DNA of 34,561 bases, from the NCBI GenBank assembly GCA_012516165.1, contig JAAYWY010000003.1, forward strand, positions 1-34,561, read 5' to 3'. The position numbers were made by a program, and so were the translations under genes. How positions within the stretch are numbered: the stretch's first letter is position 1; every line of letters starts with the position of its first letter. The notes beneath the pieces were generated by a model. It was given only the letters and a program-made list of their open reading frames with translations. It searched no databases and had not been told where the DNA came from. This stretch comes from Bacillota bacterium. Lineage in GTDB: Bacteria; Bacillota; DTU030; DUMP01. Positions 1 to 8,164 of the stretch are shown piece after piece.

Positions 1-2
1 AG

Positions 3-554
3 CAGGCTTTGGACTACCGTATTGCCGTGATCGTGGACGAGGCTTACGGCGATTTTGTCCCCAACGAGAATTCGGCCATTAACTTAGTAACTAAATACCC
101 TAACGTGGTCGTAGCCCGCTCCTTTTCCAAGGGTTGGGGACTGGCTGGGCTTCGGGTAGGCTATGGGGTAATTAACACCGAACTTAAGGAACTTTACAAC
201 AAAATAGATATGCCCTTTAGTATTATCGACCCAGCAGCAGCCGCCGCCTGCGCGGCATTGGGGCAATCTGATTTCCTCGCCTTTTCCCGCGAAAAAGTAG
301 CGCAAATAAAAAAGCAGGTAAAGCACAGCCTTACCCGCCTTAAAATATCCTGTACCCACGATACTACACCCATCATGACCCTTACCGCTCCTGATCCCGA
401 TACCAACTTGCGACAGCAATTTCTCCGCCAAGGGGTACTGGTGGTGGACGGTGGCGAGTTTCCCGGCCTCTCCTCTGCTTCGGTGCGGCTGAGGGTACCA
501 GCTGACGGCGCTGCCTTGGTAGAGCGCTTGCAAGCTGTGGAACAGGATTTATAA
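3..554 (+). CDS. hisC: Histidinol-phosphate aminotransferase-type PLP enzyme, C-terminal part (5' end outside window)
   Basis: This is the C-terminal half of a fold-type I class I/II aminotransferase. The open frame runs from the left edge, and the TTG at position 9 is only an internal codon, so the true start is upstream. Visible motifs are VDEAYGDF, where the conserved D and Y contact the PLP cofactor, and RSFSKGWGLAGLRVGYG, where K is the Schiff-base lysine. The C-terminal VRLRVP carries the substrate-carboxylate arginine. HisC makes L-histidinol phosphate from imidazole acetol phosphate using glutamate. The SFSK...GLAGLRVGY pattern fits HisC better than CobD, but paralogues of this fold are common and no other his gene is in view. 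It ends 6 bp before the stop of the convergent asparaginase-family gene. Confidence 0.8.
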   Translation, partial: QALDYRIAVIVDEAYGDFVPNENSAINLVTKYPNVVVARSFSKGWGLAGLRVGYGVINTELKELYNKIDMPFSIIDPAAAAACAALGQSDFLAFSREKVAQIKKQVKHSLTRLKISCTHDTTPIMTLTAPDPDTNLRQQFLRQGVLVVDGGEFPGLSSASVRLRVPADGAALVERLQAVEQDL

Positions 555-560
555 AAAAGC

Positions 561-1565
561 TCAGCCAAGTAAGGGTACTGCCTTGATGCTGCCAGCCAAA
601 ACTCCACCATAGGTCCGAATAGGACGCTCCAGGTAAGGGGCGAGTTCCGCCAGCGCATCTTCGGGTAGCAGTTTTAGATCAGTTAGTACTTGGGTTACCA
701 CTGGGGCCAGCGCTCGGTCCCCGCCGTCTTCGATTTTAACTGCAATACCAATGCCCTGATCCACCAGGCCAATACCAAAGCAGCTCTCCCCACCGTCCTT
801 AGCAACAAGGACCCCTTTACCGGCGGCCAGCAAATCGCTGGTGAAGCGGCCCGTACCGGCCACCAGTTCCGGATGTGTTACCATAGCCTGCACAATGGTC
901 TCCATGCCTCGGCGTTGATCCGTCGAGGTTGCTTTTTTACTAGCCAGTTTGGCATAAGCCAAGGCCATTTGCGCCAGCGGCACAGCAAATACCGGTACAC
1001 CGCAGGTATCAAGGCCCAAGCCGATCTTATTAACCGGAAACTCGGTTACTTCCGCTACCGTCTTTAACATTAGCTGCTGTACCGGGTGCTTTATATCCAT
1101 ATAATTTTTAAGGTCCCAATCTCGAAAACGGGTGATGGCCAACATGCAGGCGTGTTTTCCTGAACAAGCATTCCTCAGCGGACTCAGCGGCTCACCGGCT
1201 GCTGCCAAGCGCTGGGCTGTTTCCCGGTGGAAAGGCCGGTGAACCCCGCATTGTAGAGCCTCTTCATTAAGACCAACCTTGGTCAAAATAGATTGTACCC
1301 GCTTAACATGCATATCCTGGCCGCTGTGGGAACCGCACATCACCGCCACTTCGTCTAACGAAAATTGGTAGTGACCATATGTTCCAGTTTCAAATAAAGG
1401 CAATACCTGCAGCGGTTTGGCCGCCGAGCGCAAAAATGTCATCCGCTCAGCGTCACCGCGGCTATAAAGCAGCTTCCCGTTAATATCCACCACGGCTATG
1501 GAGCCATAATGTCGGCTCTCTGCCAAACCACCACGGTACAGCACCGCTACCACTTCCGAGGGCAT
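561..1565 (-). CDS. Asparaginase II family protein (PF06089)
   Basis: A 334-residue protein of the Rhizobium-type asparaginase II family, which is unrelated to the AnsA/AnsB fold. Family hallmarks are the N-terminal RGGLAESRHYGSIAVVD, the segment FLRSAAKPLQVLPL (about residues 45-58), the CGSHSGQDMHV block, and ACSGKHACML, the family's Ser-Gly-Lys-His signature. A GLGLDTCGVPVF segment follows. The family hydrolyses L-asparagine to aspartate and ammonia, although many members are not tested. It is predicted cytosolic, with no signal peptide. The ATG at 1565 has GGAGATG about 9 bases upstream. It lies 75 bp downstream of glmM on the same strand and may be read through from that operon. The family assignment is firm; the substrate is inferred. 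Confidence 0.88.
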   Translation of the reverse strand: MPSEVVAVLYRGGLAESRHYGSIAVVDINGKLLYSRGDAERMTFLRSAAKPLQVLPLFETGTYGHYQFSLDEVAVMCGSHSGQDMHVKRVQSILTKVGLNEEALQCGVHRPFHRETAQRLAAAGEPLSPLRNACSGKHACMLAITRFRDWDLKNYMDIKHPVQQLMLKTVAEVTEFPVNKIGLGLDTCGVPVFAVPLAQMALAYAKLASKKATSTDQRRGMETIVQAMVTHPELVAGTGRFTSDLLAAGKGVLVAKDGGESCFGIGLVDQGIGIAVKIEDGGDRALAPVVTQVLTDLKLLPEDALAELAPYLERPIRTYGGVLAGSIKAVPLLG

Positions 1566-1640
1566 AGATCATCATCTCCGTTTGCCTAAGGTTCTTGGTT
1601 TATATTCCACTTCCCTCTATATCTGCTAGCTGGCACAAAA

Positions 1641-2975
1641 TTATCCCAGTTGTTCTGTAATAACAGCGGCAATTTTGTCGGCCAAATCTTTAAGCAAGCC
1701 TTCTTCTTCGCCTTCGACCATGACTCGGATCACCGGTTCGGTCCCCGATGGGCGAACCAAGATACGTCCGCGGCCGTGCAGAGTTTGTTCTGCCTTGATG
1801 ATAGCTGCCTTGATCTGTTCGTTTTCTTGCCAACCGTCTTTGCTCTTTACTGGCACGTTGATCATAAGCTGGGGAAAATGCTTGACCACTGCTGCCAACT
1901 CGGATAGAGACTGCCTTTTTTCGGCCAAAACATTAAGTAGCTGCAAGGCAGTGCTCAGTCCGTCACCGGTGGTATTATAGTTTAGGTTAATAATATGCCC
2001 CGATTGCTCGCCGCCCAGGTTCCAGCCGCGCCGCTGAAGCTCTTCCAGAACATAGCGATCGCCCACTTGGGTGCGGATCAGCTCTAAGCCGTGTTCCCTT
2101 AGCGCCACTTCTAGTCCCATATTGCTCATGGATGTGGCCACCAGGCCGTTCCCCTTAAGCAGTCCCTTTTCTTTCTGCCATAGGGCCAAGATAGCCATAA
2201 TCTGATCGCCGTCCACCACTTGTCCCCTTTCGTCTACAGCCAGCAGGCGGTCGGCATCGCCGTCAAAAGCCAAGCCTAGGTCCGCCTTGACCTCCCGCAC
2301 AGCCTGCTGCAGTGCTTCTAAGTGGGTCGAGCCGCAGTGTACGTTAATATTCGTTCCAGTAGGGGCCGCATTGATAACTGTAACTTCGGCTTCCAGCCGC
2401 TTTAGTATCTCTGGTGCCACCTGGTAAGCAGCTCCATGAGCCGTATCCACCACTATATTAAAGCCGGATAGGTCTGCTCCTAGCTCTTCTTGCAGGTGTT
2501 TTAGATAAAGAGCAGCTGCGCCGGGCAAATCCCGTTTTTTGCCCACTTGAGCACCAGTAGGCCGCGGTAAGTTATGTTCTGTTAATAAAGTTTCAATTCG
2601 GTCTTCGATTTCATCGGGCAATTTATAGCCCTGGGCTGAAAAGAACTTAATGCCATTATCCTGAACAGGATTATGGGAAGCAGAAATCATGACACCGGCA
2701 TCGGCGCCTAGGACCAAGGTAAGATAAGCCACCGCCGGTGTTGGCAAAACCCCACAGCTAAGGACATCGCCCCCTACAGATAAGATGCCAGCAATAAGAG
2801 CTGCTTCCAGCATATCCCCTGATTGGCGTGTATCTTTTCCTACTACTAATTGTGGTCTTTGCTTGCCATTGGTTAATACATAAGCCCCTGCCCGCCCCAA
2901 GGCAAAAGCCAGCTCGGGGGTGAGATCAAGATTAGCTACTCCTCGTACACCATCTGTTCCAAATAAACGCCCCAA
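1641..2975 (-). CDS. glmM: Phosphoglucosamine mutase
   Basis: 444 residues, the usual GlmM length. It converts glucosamine-6-phosphate to glucosamine-1-phosphate for UDP-GlcNAc and peptidoglycan synthesis in the cytosol. It opens with MGRLFGTDGVRGVAN. The catalytic phosphoserine loop is ISASHNPVQDNGIKFF (about residues 98-113). The metal-binding loop is DGDADR (about 238-243), the sugar-binding loop is GGEQSGHI, and the C-terminal phosphate loop is RPSGTEPVIRVMVEG. The start is a TTG at 2975, supported by AAAGGAGG seven bases upstream, with no better ATG. It lies downstream of cdaA and cdaR, the classic arrangement in Bacillota, where CdaR and GlmM modulate CdaA activity. A TTGACA about 60 bp upstream suggests a promoter of its own. 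Confidence 0.97.
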   Translation of the reverse strand: MGRLFGTDGVRGVANLDLTPELAFALGRAGAYVLTNGKQRPQLVVGKDTRQSGDMLEAALIAGILSVGGDVLSCGVLPTPAVAYLTLVLGADAGVMISASHNPVQDNGIKFFSAQGYKLPDEIEDRIETLLTEHNLPRPTGAQVGKKRDLPGAAALYLKHLQEELGADLSGFNIVVDTAHGAAYQVAPEILKRLEAEVTVINAAPTGTNINVHCGSTHLEALQQAVREVKADLGLAFDGDADRLLAVDERGQVVDGDQIMAILALWQKEKGLLKGNGLVATSMSNMGLEVALREHGLELIRTQVGDRYVLEELQRRGWNLGGEQSGHIINLNYNTTGDGLSTALQLLNVLAEKRQSLSELAAVVKHFPQLMINVPVKSKDGWQENEQIKAAIIKAEQTLHGRGRILVRPSGTEPVIRVMVEGEEEGLLKDLADKIAAVITEQLG

Positions 2976-3007
2976 CGTGCGTCCTCCTTTTAGTTAAAGC
3001 TTTATAT

Positions 3008-3041
3008 ACCATATCTTTATATTCTTTTCGGCAGTTGTCAA
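3008..3041 (-). promoter_or_regulatory. Possible sigma-A promoter of glmM
   Basis: On the minus strand a perfect -35 hexamer TTGACA lies at 3041-3036, followed by AT-rich TATAAAGATATGG-like sequence 14-22 bases further on. No -10 box with ideal 17-bp spacing is present, so only the -35 is clear. It lies between the hairpin after cdaR and the glmM ribosome binding site, which suggests glmM can be transcribed separately from cdaA-cdaR. Confidence 0.4.
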
Positions 3042-3090
3042 CATGTGCTTTGCCGGAAATTTGGGTTTTGTTTTTTGACCGAATATTATT

Positions 3091-3118
3091 AGGGGCTGTC
3101 GCCTTAGGCAGCCCCTTT
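3091..3118 (-). terminator. Hairpin between cdaR and glmM
   Basis: GGGGCTG (3092-3098) pairs with CAGCCCC (3109-3115), extended by A/T pairs on either side. In the minus direction it follows the cdaR stop by about 30 bases, but only a weak AT tail follows, not a T run. It may be a partial terminator or processing site that lowers glmM readthrough. Confidence 0.5.
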
Positions 3119-3148
3119 AATACATACCTGGTAAGCCAAATAGATATA

Positions 3149-4357
3149 TTATTCTGTTTTGGGGGGAATCTCCTTCAGGTTAACCTTAACCTTGCTGGGC
3201 TCTACCCCTACTTGGCGCACACCATCCGGTAAAACTAGCCGTACGGTTAGTTCATGTTCGCCTGCTGCCAGATCTTGGGCACTTACATAAGCCACTACAT
3301 CTCCTGTATTTAAGCGGTTAATAGTTTGGTAAAGTCCAGTTAAGGTTACCTTAACGTTTTTAGGATTAACCTCCCCCTCTAATTTGTCCCCTATATCACG
3401 TATCTTTACATCTACATTATCTAACGTACGCTGAACAGTCCGCGCTTCGATAATTACTGTAACCTTTGCTCGCTCCACCTCCGCCCGGACATCCTGCGGT
3501 AAAACTACTCTTACATCGCCGCTTTGCGTAGAGCTGGCTCCGCTGATATCGAACGGTAAAGTGGTAACAGACGTAACTTCGGCTAGCATGGCGGCAGGAC
3601 CGCTAACAATAATAGTGCTAGGCTCCACTAATACCTGTGCCACTTTAAAACCTTCGGCTGGTTCGCCCACCACTTGGGGCTGAATTGGGACGATTTTAGC
3701 TGGCAAGCGAGCCACTGGCAGACTAACTTCAATAACTTCCGGTTTAATCTTAAGCCCTTCGGCCGCCGGTGCTCCTTTACTGTCTAGAATCTGAACCGGA
3801 ACGCTGACTAAAAGGTTATCTTTTACTCCTTCCATATCCAACCTAACCACTGCCCGCGCGGCATTAACCACTCGGCTACGCGGTCCTTCCACCAATACCT
3901 GTACCGGGTTTAGTACAGGTTCGCCAGCCGCATAACTGTTGGCTGGGGTTCCTCGCTTAATCAATTCTACCGGCAATTGTTTTTGAATAACAGCTTCTAG
4001 TTTAATGGTAACTTCACGAGGTGTGATCTGAATTACCTGCAGGTTGTCCGGCATGGTGGTAAGCTGTATTGGATAAACACCCTCACCTTCCTCAGCTTCG
4101 CCCAGATCAATAAACGCTCCGATTTCGGCTGCCCCGGTAGCATAAAGGTCATTGCGTCGACCACGTAACTTAACCGCCACTGGTTTGATATCTTCGGTTA
4201 GAACAAACCCTGTAGGCACATTTCTCAGCTCTGGCATCACCATAATTGTCCGAACGTCAGGCGGATTTTGCTCATTGACCACAAACAACCACATGACAAA
4301 GGCTAAAATAAGCGACACCACTCGAACCACAGCGTCTTTTTGCAGCCAATTATCCAT
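3149..4357 (-). CDS. cdaR: CdaR, YbbR-domain regulator of diadenylate cyclase
   Basis: 402 residues: an N-terminal membrane anchor (about residues 10-28, VVRVVSLILAFVMWLFVVNE) followed by an extracytoplasmic part built of repeated YbbR domains. The repeats show as recurring segments such as PVAVKLRGRRNDL, PVQVLVEGPRSRV, PSTIIVSGPAAML and PKNVKVTLTGLYQTI, giving about four copies. In Bacillus and Listeria relatives CdaR binds CdaA and regulates c-di-AMP synthesis. Its start overlaps the end of cdaA by 8 bp, indicating translational coupling. The motif-poor YbbR repeats are recognised by pattern and context together, and cdaA and glmM on either side make the call secure. Confidence 0.92.
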   Translation of the reverse strand: MDNWLQKDAVVRVVSLILAFVMWLFVVNEQNPPDVRTIMVMPELRNVPTGFVLTEDIKPVAVKLRGRRNDLYATGAAEIGAFIDLGEAEEGEGVYPIQLTTMPDNLQVIQITPREVTIKLEAVIQKQLPVELIKRGTPANSYAAGEPVLNPVQVLVEGPRSRVVNAARAVVRLDMEGVKDNLLVSVPVQILDSKGAPAAEGLKIKPEVIEVSLPVARLPAKIVPIQPQVVGEPAEGFKVAQVLVEPSTIIVSGPAAMLAEVTSVTTLPFDISGASSTQSGDVRVVLPQDVRAEVERAKVTVIIEARTVQRTLDNVDVKIRDIGDKLEGEVNPKNVKVTLTGLYQTINRLNTGDVVAYVSAQDLAAGEHELTVRLVLPDGVRQVGVEPSKVKVNLKEIPPKTE

Positions 4358-5153
4358 GCAATGACCCCCAACGCAAGAACGGTATTGTCGGCTCCTGCTT
4401 AAAAATACTCAGTAGTAATTCGTTAAGATTGGTTTCATCTAGATGGCGTTTGATCAATCCTTCGTGAGCCAAAGAGATACTACCTGTTTCTTCCGATACC
4501 ACCACTGCTGCACAATCTGATTGTTCGCTAATACCTAAGGCCGCCCGATGTCTGGTACCCAACTCTTGGCTAACGTTGTTTTCGGTTAGAGGTAAAAAAC
4601 AACCGGCAGCGGCTACCCTGTCACCACGAATAATCACAGCACCATCATGAAGGGGTGTATTGGGAACAAATATATTAACCAACACTTCCGCTGACACCAA
4701 AGCATCCAGCGGTATCCCTGTTTCCTCCACCTCCTTGAGGCCTGTCTGCCGCTCTAGTACAATGAGAGCTCCTATCTTGTTCTGGGATAATACTTGAGCC
4801 GCTCGCACTACTTCGCGAATCGTGTGACTTACGTCCCCTTCATCCATAAAGCGATGGGAACCAACAAATAGGCGGCCACGACCCAATTGCTCCAGGCCAC
4901 GTCTGAGCTCAGGCTGAAAGATAAGGGGAATAGCGATAAGGCCCATGGTCATGACCTTGTCTAACAGCCAACTGGTGGCTGCCAGGCCAAACCGGCTACT
5001 AAAAAAGTAGGCCAAAAGAAGAACTGCCAAGCCTTTTAGCAGCTGCACAGCACGCGTACCCCTTATCCAGATAATCACGCGGTAAAAGACAAAAGCAACA
5101 ATTAAAATGTCCACGACATCTAGCACGCCAAAATCGTGCAGCTGTGTTAGCAT
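4350..5153 (-). CDS. cdaA: Diadenylate cyclase CdaA
   Basis: Makes cyclic di-AMP from two ATP at the membrane. Three hydrophobic helices fill the first ~80 residues, then comes the DAC (DisA_N) domain with its two catalytic motifs, DGA in LHDGAVIIRGDR (about residues 170-172) and RHR in LGTRHRAALGIS (about 201-203). The length of 267 residues is typical. I chose the ATG at 5153 because GGTAGGGTGA lies just upstream. A GTG three codons earlier (5162) is in frame but lacks a well-placed Shine-Dalgarno. It heads the cdaA-cdaR-glmM operon. The upstream region carries two copies of TAACTATT on the plus strand near 5184-5206, of unknown meaning. Confidence 0.95.
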   Translation of the reverse strand: MLTQLHDFGVLDVVDILIVAFVFYRVIIWIRGTRAVQLLKGLAVLLLAYFFSSRFGLAATSWLLDKVMTMGLIAIPLIFQPELRRGLEQLGRGRLFVGSHRFMDEGDVSHTIREVVRAAQVLSQNKIGALIVLERQTGLKEVEETGIPLDALVSAEVLVNIFVPNTPLHDGAVIIRGDRVAAAGCFLPLTENNVSQELGTRHRAALGISEQSDCAAVVVSEETGSISLAHEGLIKRHLDETNLNELLLSIFKQEPTIPFLRWGSLHG

Positions 5154-5275
5154 AAGCTTCACCCTACCATTTTTACTGTTTCTCTAACTATTACTTCCTT
5201 AACTATTGACTCCTTATACTTTCGCTGATGAAGGCACAAAAACCTTTCATATACCTAATATTTTTATCGGTATTT

Positions 5276-6073
5276 TTACCTGAGTTCTTCAGTTCGGGCC
5301 TTGACAACTTCTTCCCTTAAACTGAACCAAATCAGGTGGAACAAATCTAGAAAGCGCGGCTGGGATCGGATCACGGTAAGATCTCGCGGCCGAGGTAGAT
5401 CAATATCTAAAATAGCTTTTACCTTACCCGGTCGGGCCGTCATAACCAGCACCCGATCTCCCAATCCTAAAGCCTCGTCAATACTGTGGGTAATGAAAAT
5501 AGCCGTCTTGTTGCTTCCTTCCCAAATTTTGAGCAATTCTTGCTGCAGCAAGACCCGGGTCTGTTCATCCAAAGAGCCAAATGGCTCATCTAAAAGGAGA
5601 ATGGCCGGATCGTTAGCAAAGGCCCTAGCTACACTTACCCGTTGCTTCATGCCACCGGATAATTGATAGGGATAAGCATGGGCAAATCGACTCAGGTCAG
5701 TCATTTTAAGATAGTGATCAGCAATGCGTTCACGTTCAGGCTTAGGTACTCCTCTCATAGCCAAGCCGTAGGAGACATTATCCTTTACTGTATACCAGGG
5801 AAGTAAAGATTGTTCTTGAAATACCATAGAGTTGACCGGTTTACCTTCTTCTTTTACAGTCACCACCACTTCACCGCTAGTAGGTTCCTCTAACCCAGCT
5901 AAAATTCGTAGCAAGGTAGATTTGCCACAACCGCTCGGCCCCACAATACAGAGAAATTCACCCTCCTTTACAGTAAGGTTTATATCTTCCAAAGCCGCTA
6001 CCGGCGCACCTTGACGGCTAGGAAATGTCTTGCTGATGTTTTTCACCAAAATAGCATCGCGGCTGGCACTCAT
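5276..6073 (-). CDS. SsuB/TauB-type ABC transporter ATP-binding protein
   Basis: Energises the importer formed with the permease and lipoprotein upstream. It has Walker A GPSGCGKST (about residues 45-53), Q-loop VFQEQSLLPW, signature LSGGMKQR, Walker B ILLLDEPFGSLDE and the H-loop ITHSIDEA. The LLPWYTV and DEPFGSLDEQTR segments are typical of the nitrate/sulfonate/taurine subfamily. I start it at ATG 6073, where GGGGAGGGGG lies 4-8 bases upstream. A longer frame to 6127 would overlap the permease end and has a poor leader. The encoded protein is then 265 residues. The substrate cannot be told from the ATPase. Confidence 0.9.
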   Translation of the reverse strand: MSASRDAILVKNISKTFPSRQGAPVAALEDINLTVKEGEFLCIVGPSGCGKSTLLRILAGLEEPTSGEVVVTVKEEGKPVNSMVFQEQSLLPWYTVKDNVSYGLAMRGVPKPERERIADHYLKMTDLSRFAHAYPYQLSGGMKQRVSVARAFANDPAILLLDEPFGSLDEQTRVLLQQELLKIWEGSNKTAIFITHSIDEALGLGDRVLVMTARPGKVKAILDIDLPRPRDLTVIRSQPRFLDLFHLIWFSLREEVVKARTEELR

Positions 6074-6105
6074 ATTGCCCCCTCCCCTATGGTTTCGTTC
6101 GGCCA

Positions 6106-6873
6106 TCAGGCATGTGGTGCCTTCCATGGTATCACCCGCTGTTCAATAAAGTCCAAAAGGTACGAGAGCAGATAGCCCAGAACAGACATGGTGATGAGGG
6201 CCACAAACATACGTTCAATGTCGAACATATCATATGCCCGCCAGATCCAGTAACCTACACCGGCACGGGCGGCAGAAAGTTCAGCCGCCACAATAAGAAG
6301 CAAAGCTGTTCCCATCCCCAGCTTAAATCCAGCAAAAATCATGGGTAGGGCACCAGGCAAAGCTACTGTGCGGTAAAAATTCCAGCGGCTAGCACCGTAG
6401 TTTTTCGCCACATCTAGATAAATTTTGTCGATACTAAGCACCCCAGCCATGGTATTAATTAGTACCAAGTAAAATACACCAATGGCAATGGTAAACACCT
6501 TGGAACTTTCTCCTAAGCCAAAAACCAGCAAGATAAGCGGCATTATCGCTAGCTTAGGAATGGGAAAAGTAGCTGCCACCATGGGTTCTAACGCTGCTCG
6601 AACCAAAGGGAAAAGGCCCATGGAAAGTCCTAAGATTACGCCTGGCACGGCACCAGCAACAAAACCCAGAATAATACGGCGAACACTGATCCAACTATGG
6701 TAAAGTAATTCCCCAGACAGCAAAACCGGCCCAAAAGTCTTCATGATGCGGCTGGGGCAAGAAAAAAGACGAATATCCACCAAGCCCGTACGGGCCAACA
6801 CTTCCCACAGTATGAGAAGTAGGGCTGGCGAAAAAAACGAAACCAATTTACCCAGTTTACCTTCTGTTCGCAT
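6106..6873 (-). CDS. SsuC/TauC-type ABC transporter permease
   Basis: A 255-residue integral membrane protein with about six hydrophobic segments, of the BPD_transp_1 family. The cytoplasmic coupling (EAA) loop is readable as AKNYGASRWNFYRTVALPGA. Sequences such as FPIPKLAIMPLILLVFGLGESSK are characteristic of the SsuC/TauC/ThiX group. The start ATG at 6873 follows GGAGGTGGTG. A strong hairpin separates it from the upstream lipoprotein gene, a common way to make more binding protein than channel. The substrate is unknown; sulfonates, taurine, nitrate/cyanate or thiamine precursors are all possible for this family. Confidence 0.9.
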   Translation of the reverse strand: MRTEGKLGKLVSFFSPALLLILWEVLARTGLVDIRLFSCPSRIMKTFGPVLLSGELLYHSWISVRRIILGFVAGAVPGVILGLSMGLFPLVRAALEPMVAATFPIPKLAIMPLILLVFGLGESSKVFTIAIGVFYLVLINTMAGVLSIDKIYLDVAKNYGASRWNFYRTVALPGALPMIFAGFKLGMGTALLLIVAAELSAARAGVGYWIWRAYDMFDIERMFVALITMSVLGYLLSYLLDFIEQRVIPWKAPHA

Positions 6874-6909
6874 TAAACACCACCTCCAAAAAGCTCAAGG
6901 AGAGGTAGG

Positions 6910-6937
6910 AAGGAGGGCTGTAGCCCCAGCCCTCCTT
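6910..6937 (-). terminator. Hairpin between binding-protein and permease genes
   Basis: AAGGAGGGCT (6910-6919) pairs perfectly with AGCCCTCCTT (6928-6937) around an 8-base loop. It lies between two co-directional genes of one transporter, so it more likely acts as a partial terminator or mRNA-stabilising element than a full stop. Confidence 0.6.
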
Positions 6938-6946
6938 TTTATGGCC

Positions 6947-8020
6947 TCATTGATATTTCCCTAGGACTTCGAGGGCATGATCCACATACTGGTTATCAAG
7001 GACATCTTCTAGTGTTAGATCGCCCTGTATTAACTCCCGCTGTTTATACCACTGTAGATCTAGCTCCACACCTTTGGCCCGAACATAGCCATCGGGGTTT
7101 AACCCCACCGGGAACATTTGCTCATAAAGTGCCTTGTCCTTGACCACCGATGTCTCTGCCAAAATAGAGATGATCTCATCCTTATTTATATTCTTAAAGA
7201 AGGCATCGTTGTAATCTCGTAATGCTTTGATATAGGCGATCATAAACCGGTCGGCTACTTCGGGGCGTTCTCTAATAGACGGACCGTAGACGAGAAGAGC
7301 CGTTTGAGCATGGGGGTCATACTCTGACGGGTCTTTCCATGGGTCGAGAATGTCTTGGGCCATTCCCTGGGCTACAAAGGGCTCTATCACCATGCCGCCA
7401 TCGATGCTGCCGTTGGCCATAGCAGCCACAATATCGGGAAAAGCCCGAATTACTTCTAGCTGTACATCAGCGGTAGTCATGCCACCAGCATTCAAGCACC
7501 GATCGAGGGCAATTTCATCGAGAGAAGCCGTGCCCACTATAGCTAGTCTCCGTCCTCTAAGGTCGGCATAGTCTTTGATTTCTTCCACCAGATCTTTCCG
7601 GATACAAAGCCTGTAGTATCCCTGGCCAGGAACATTAACGCCTTTATCGGCGACAATTTTGATAGGGATGCCGCGTAGCATAGCATTAAAAAGACTAGTG
7701 GCACTGACGGTACAACCCACGTCTAACTGTCCAGCTGCCAACGCATTTATCATTTCTTGACCAGTATTAAAGTTAATTGACTCTACGTTCAATCCCAATT
7801 CCTTGTAATATCCTTTGGCCATTCCAATAAGAAGCCCGGCATCAGACACAACTTCCTTAGCACCTACTGTAACGGTAACTCCAGGAGACAGCGGCTTTAA
7901 CACATCAGCTTCTGCCGCTGGTGGCTCTGGTTCCTGTGCTGGCGGAACCTGGGCAGGGCTACACCCAGCTGCCAGTACACTCACCAACACCACTAACACT
8001 AACCAGACCCTAATTTTCAC
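6947..8020 (-). CDS. Lipoprotein substrate-binding protein of ABC importer (NMT1/SsuA-like)
   Basis: 357 residues with a lipoprotein signal: MKIR, a hydrophobic stretch, then the lipobox LAAGC with the lipidated Cys at residue 20, followed by a Pro/Glu/Ala linker. The mature part has NMT1/SsuA features: GLLIGMAKGYYKELGLNVE, LAAGQLDVGCTVSATSLFNAMLRGIPIKIVAD, and DLRGRRLAIVGTASLDEIALDRCL. The start is GTG at 8020 with GGGAGGGG eight bases upstream. It is the first gene of the ABC operon and follows the argH terminator. The family includes binders of sulfonates, taurine, nitrate and pyrimidine precursors of thiamine, and nothing here singles one out. Confidence 0.9.
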   Translation of the reverse strand: MKIRVWLVLVVLVSVLAAGCSPAQVPPAQEPEPPAAEADVLKPLSPGVTVTVGAKEVVSDAGLLIGMAKGYYKELGLNVESINFNTGQEMINALAAGQLDVGCTVSATSLFNAMLRGIPIKIVADKGVNVPGQGYYRLCIRKDLVEEIKDYADLRGRRLAIVGTASLDEIALDRCLNAGGMTTADVQLEVIRAFPDIVAAMANGSIDGGMVIEPFVAQGMAQDILDPWKDPSEYDPHAQTALLVYGPSIRERPEVADRFMIAYIKALRDYNDAFFKNINKDEIISILAETSVVKDKALYEQMFPVGLNPDGYVRAKGVELDLQWYKQRELIQGDLTLEDVLDNQYVDHALEVLGKYQ

Positions 8021-8121
8021 CTAATATTCCCCTCCCTTGATTTTCTTTTTGAAGGTCTGCCGGTCGAAGCATTCCTTCTTCTCCCCATAATATTGCTTTG
8101 ACACCGGTTTGGTGACTTAAA

Positions 8122-8144
8122 AACCCCTGCCGACGGCAGGGGTT
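8122..8144 (-). terminator. Rho-independent terminator of argGH
   Basis: AACCCCTGCC (8122-8131) and GGCAGGGGTT (8135-8144) form a perfect 10-bp stem with a 3-base loop. On the minus strand the stem runs into TTTTTAAGT, a proper T tail, 20 bases past the argH stop. Confidence 0.9.
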
Positions 8145-8164
8145 AAGTTAGAAGTAAGTTTGCT

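Noticed and set aside
84-658. Two open frames antisense to the hisC-type gene
   Set aside because: They are opposite a gene with clear aminotransferase motifs and have no family-like sequence of their own.
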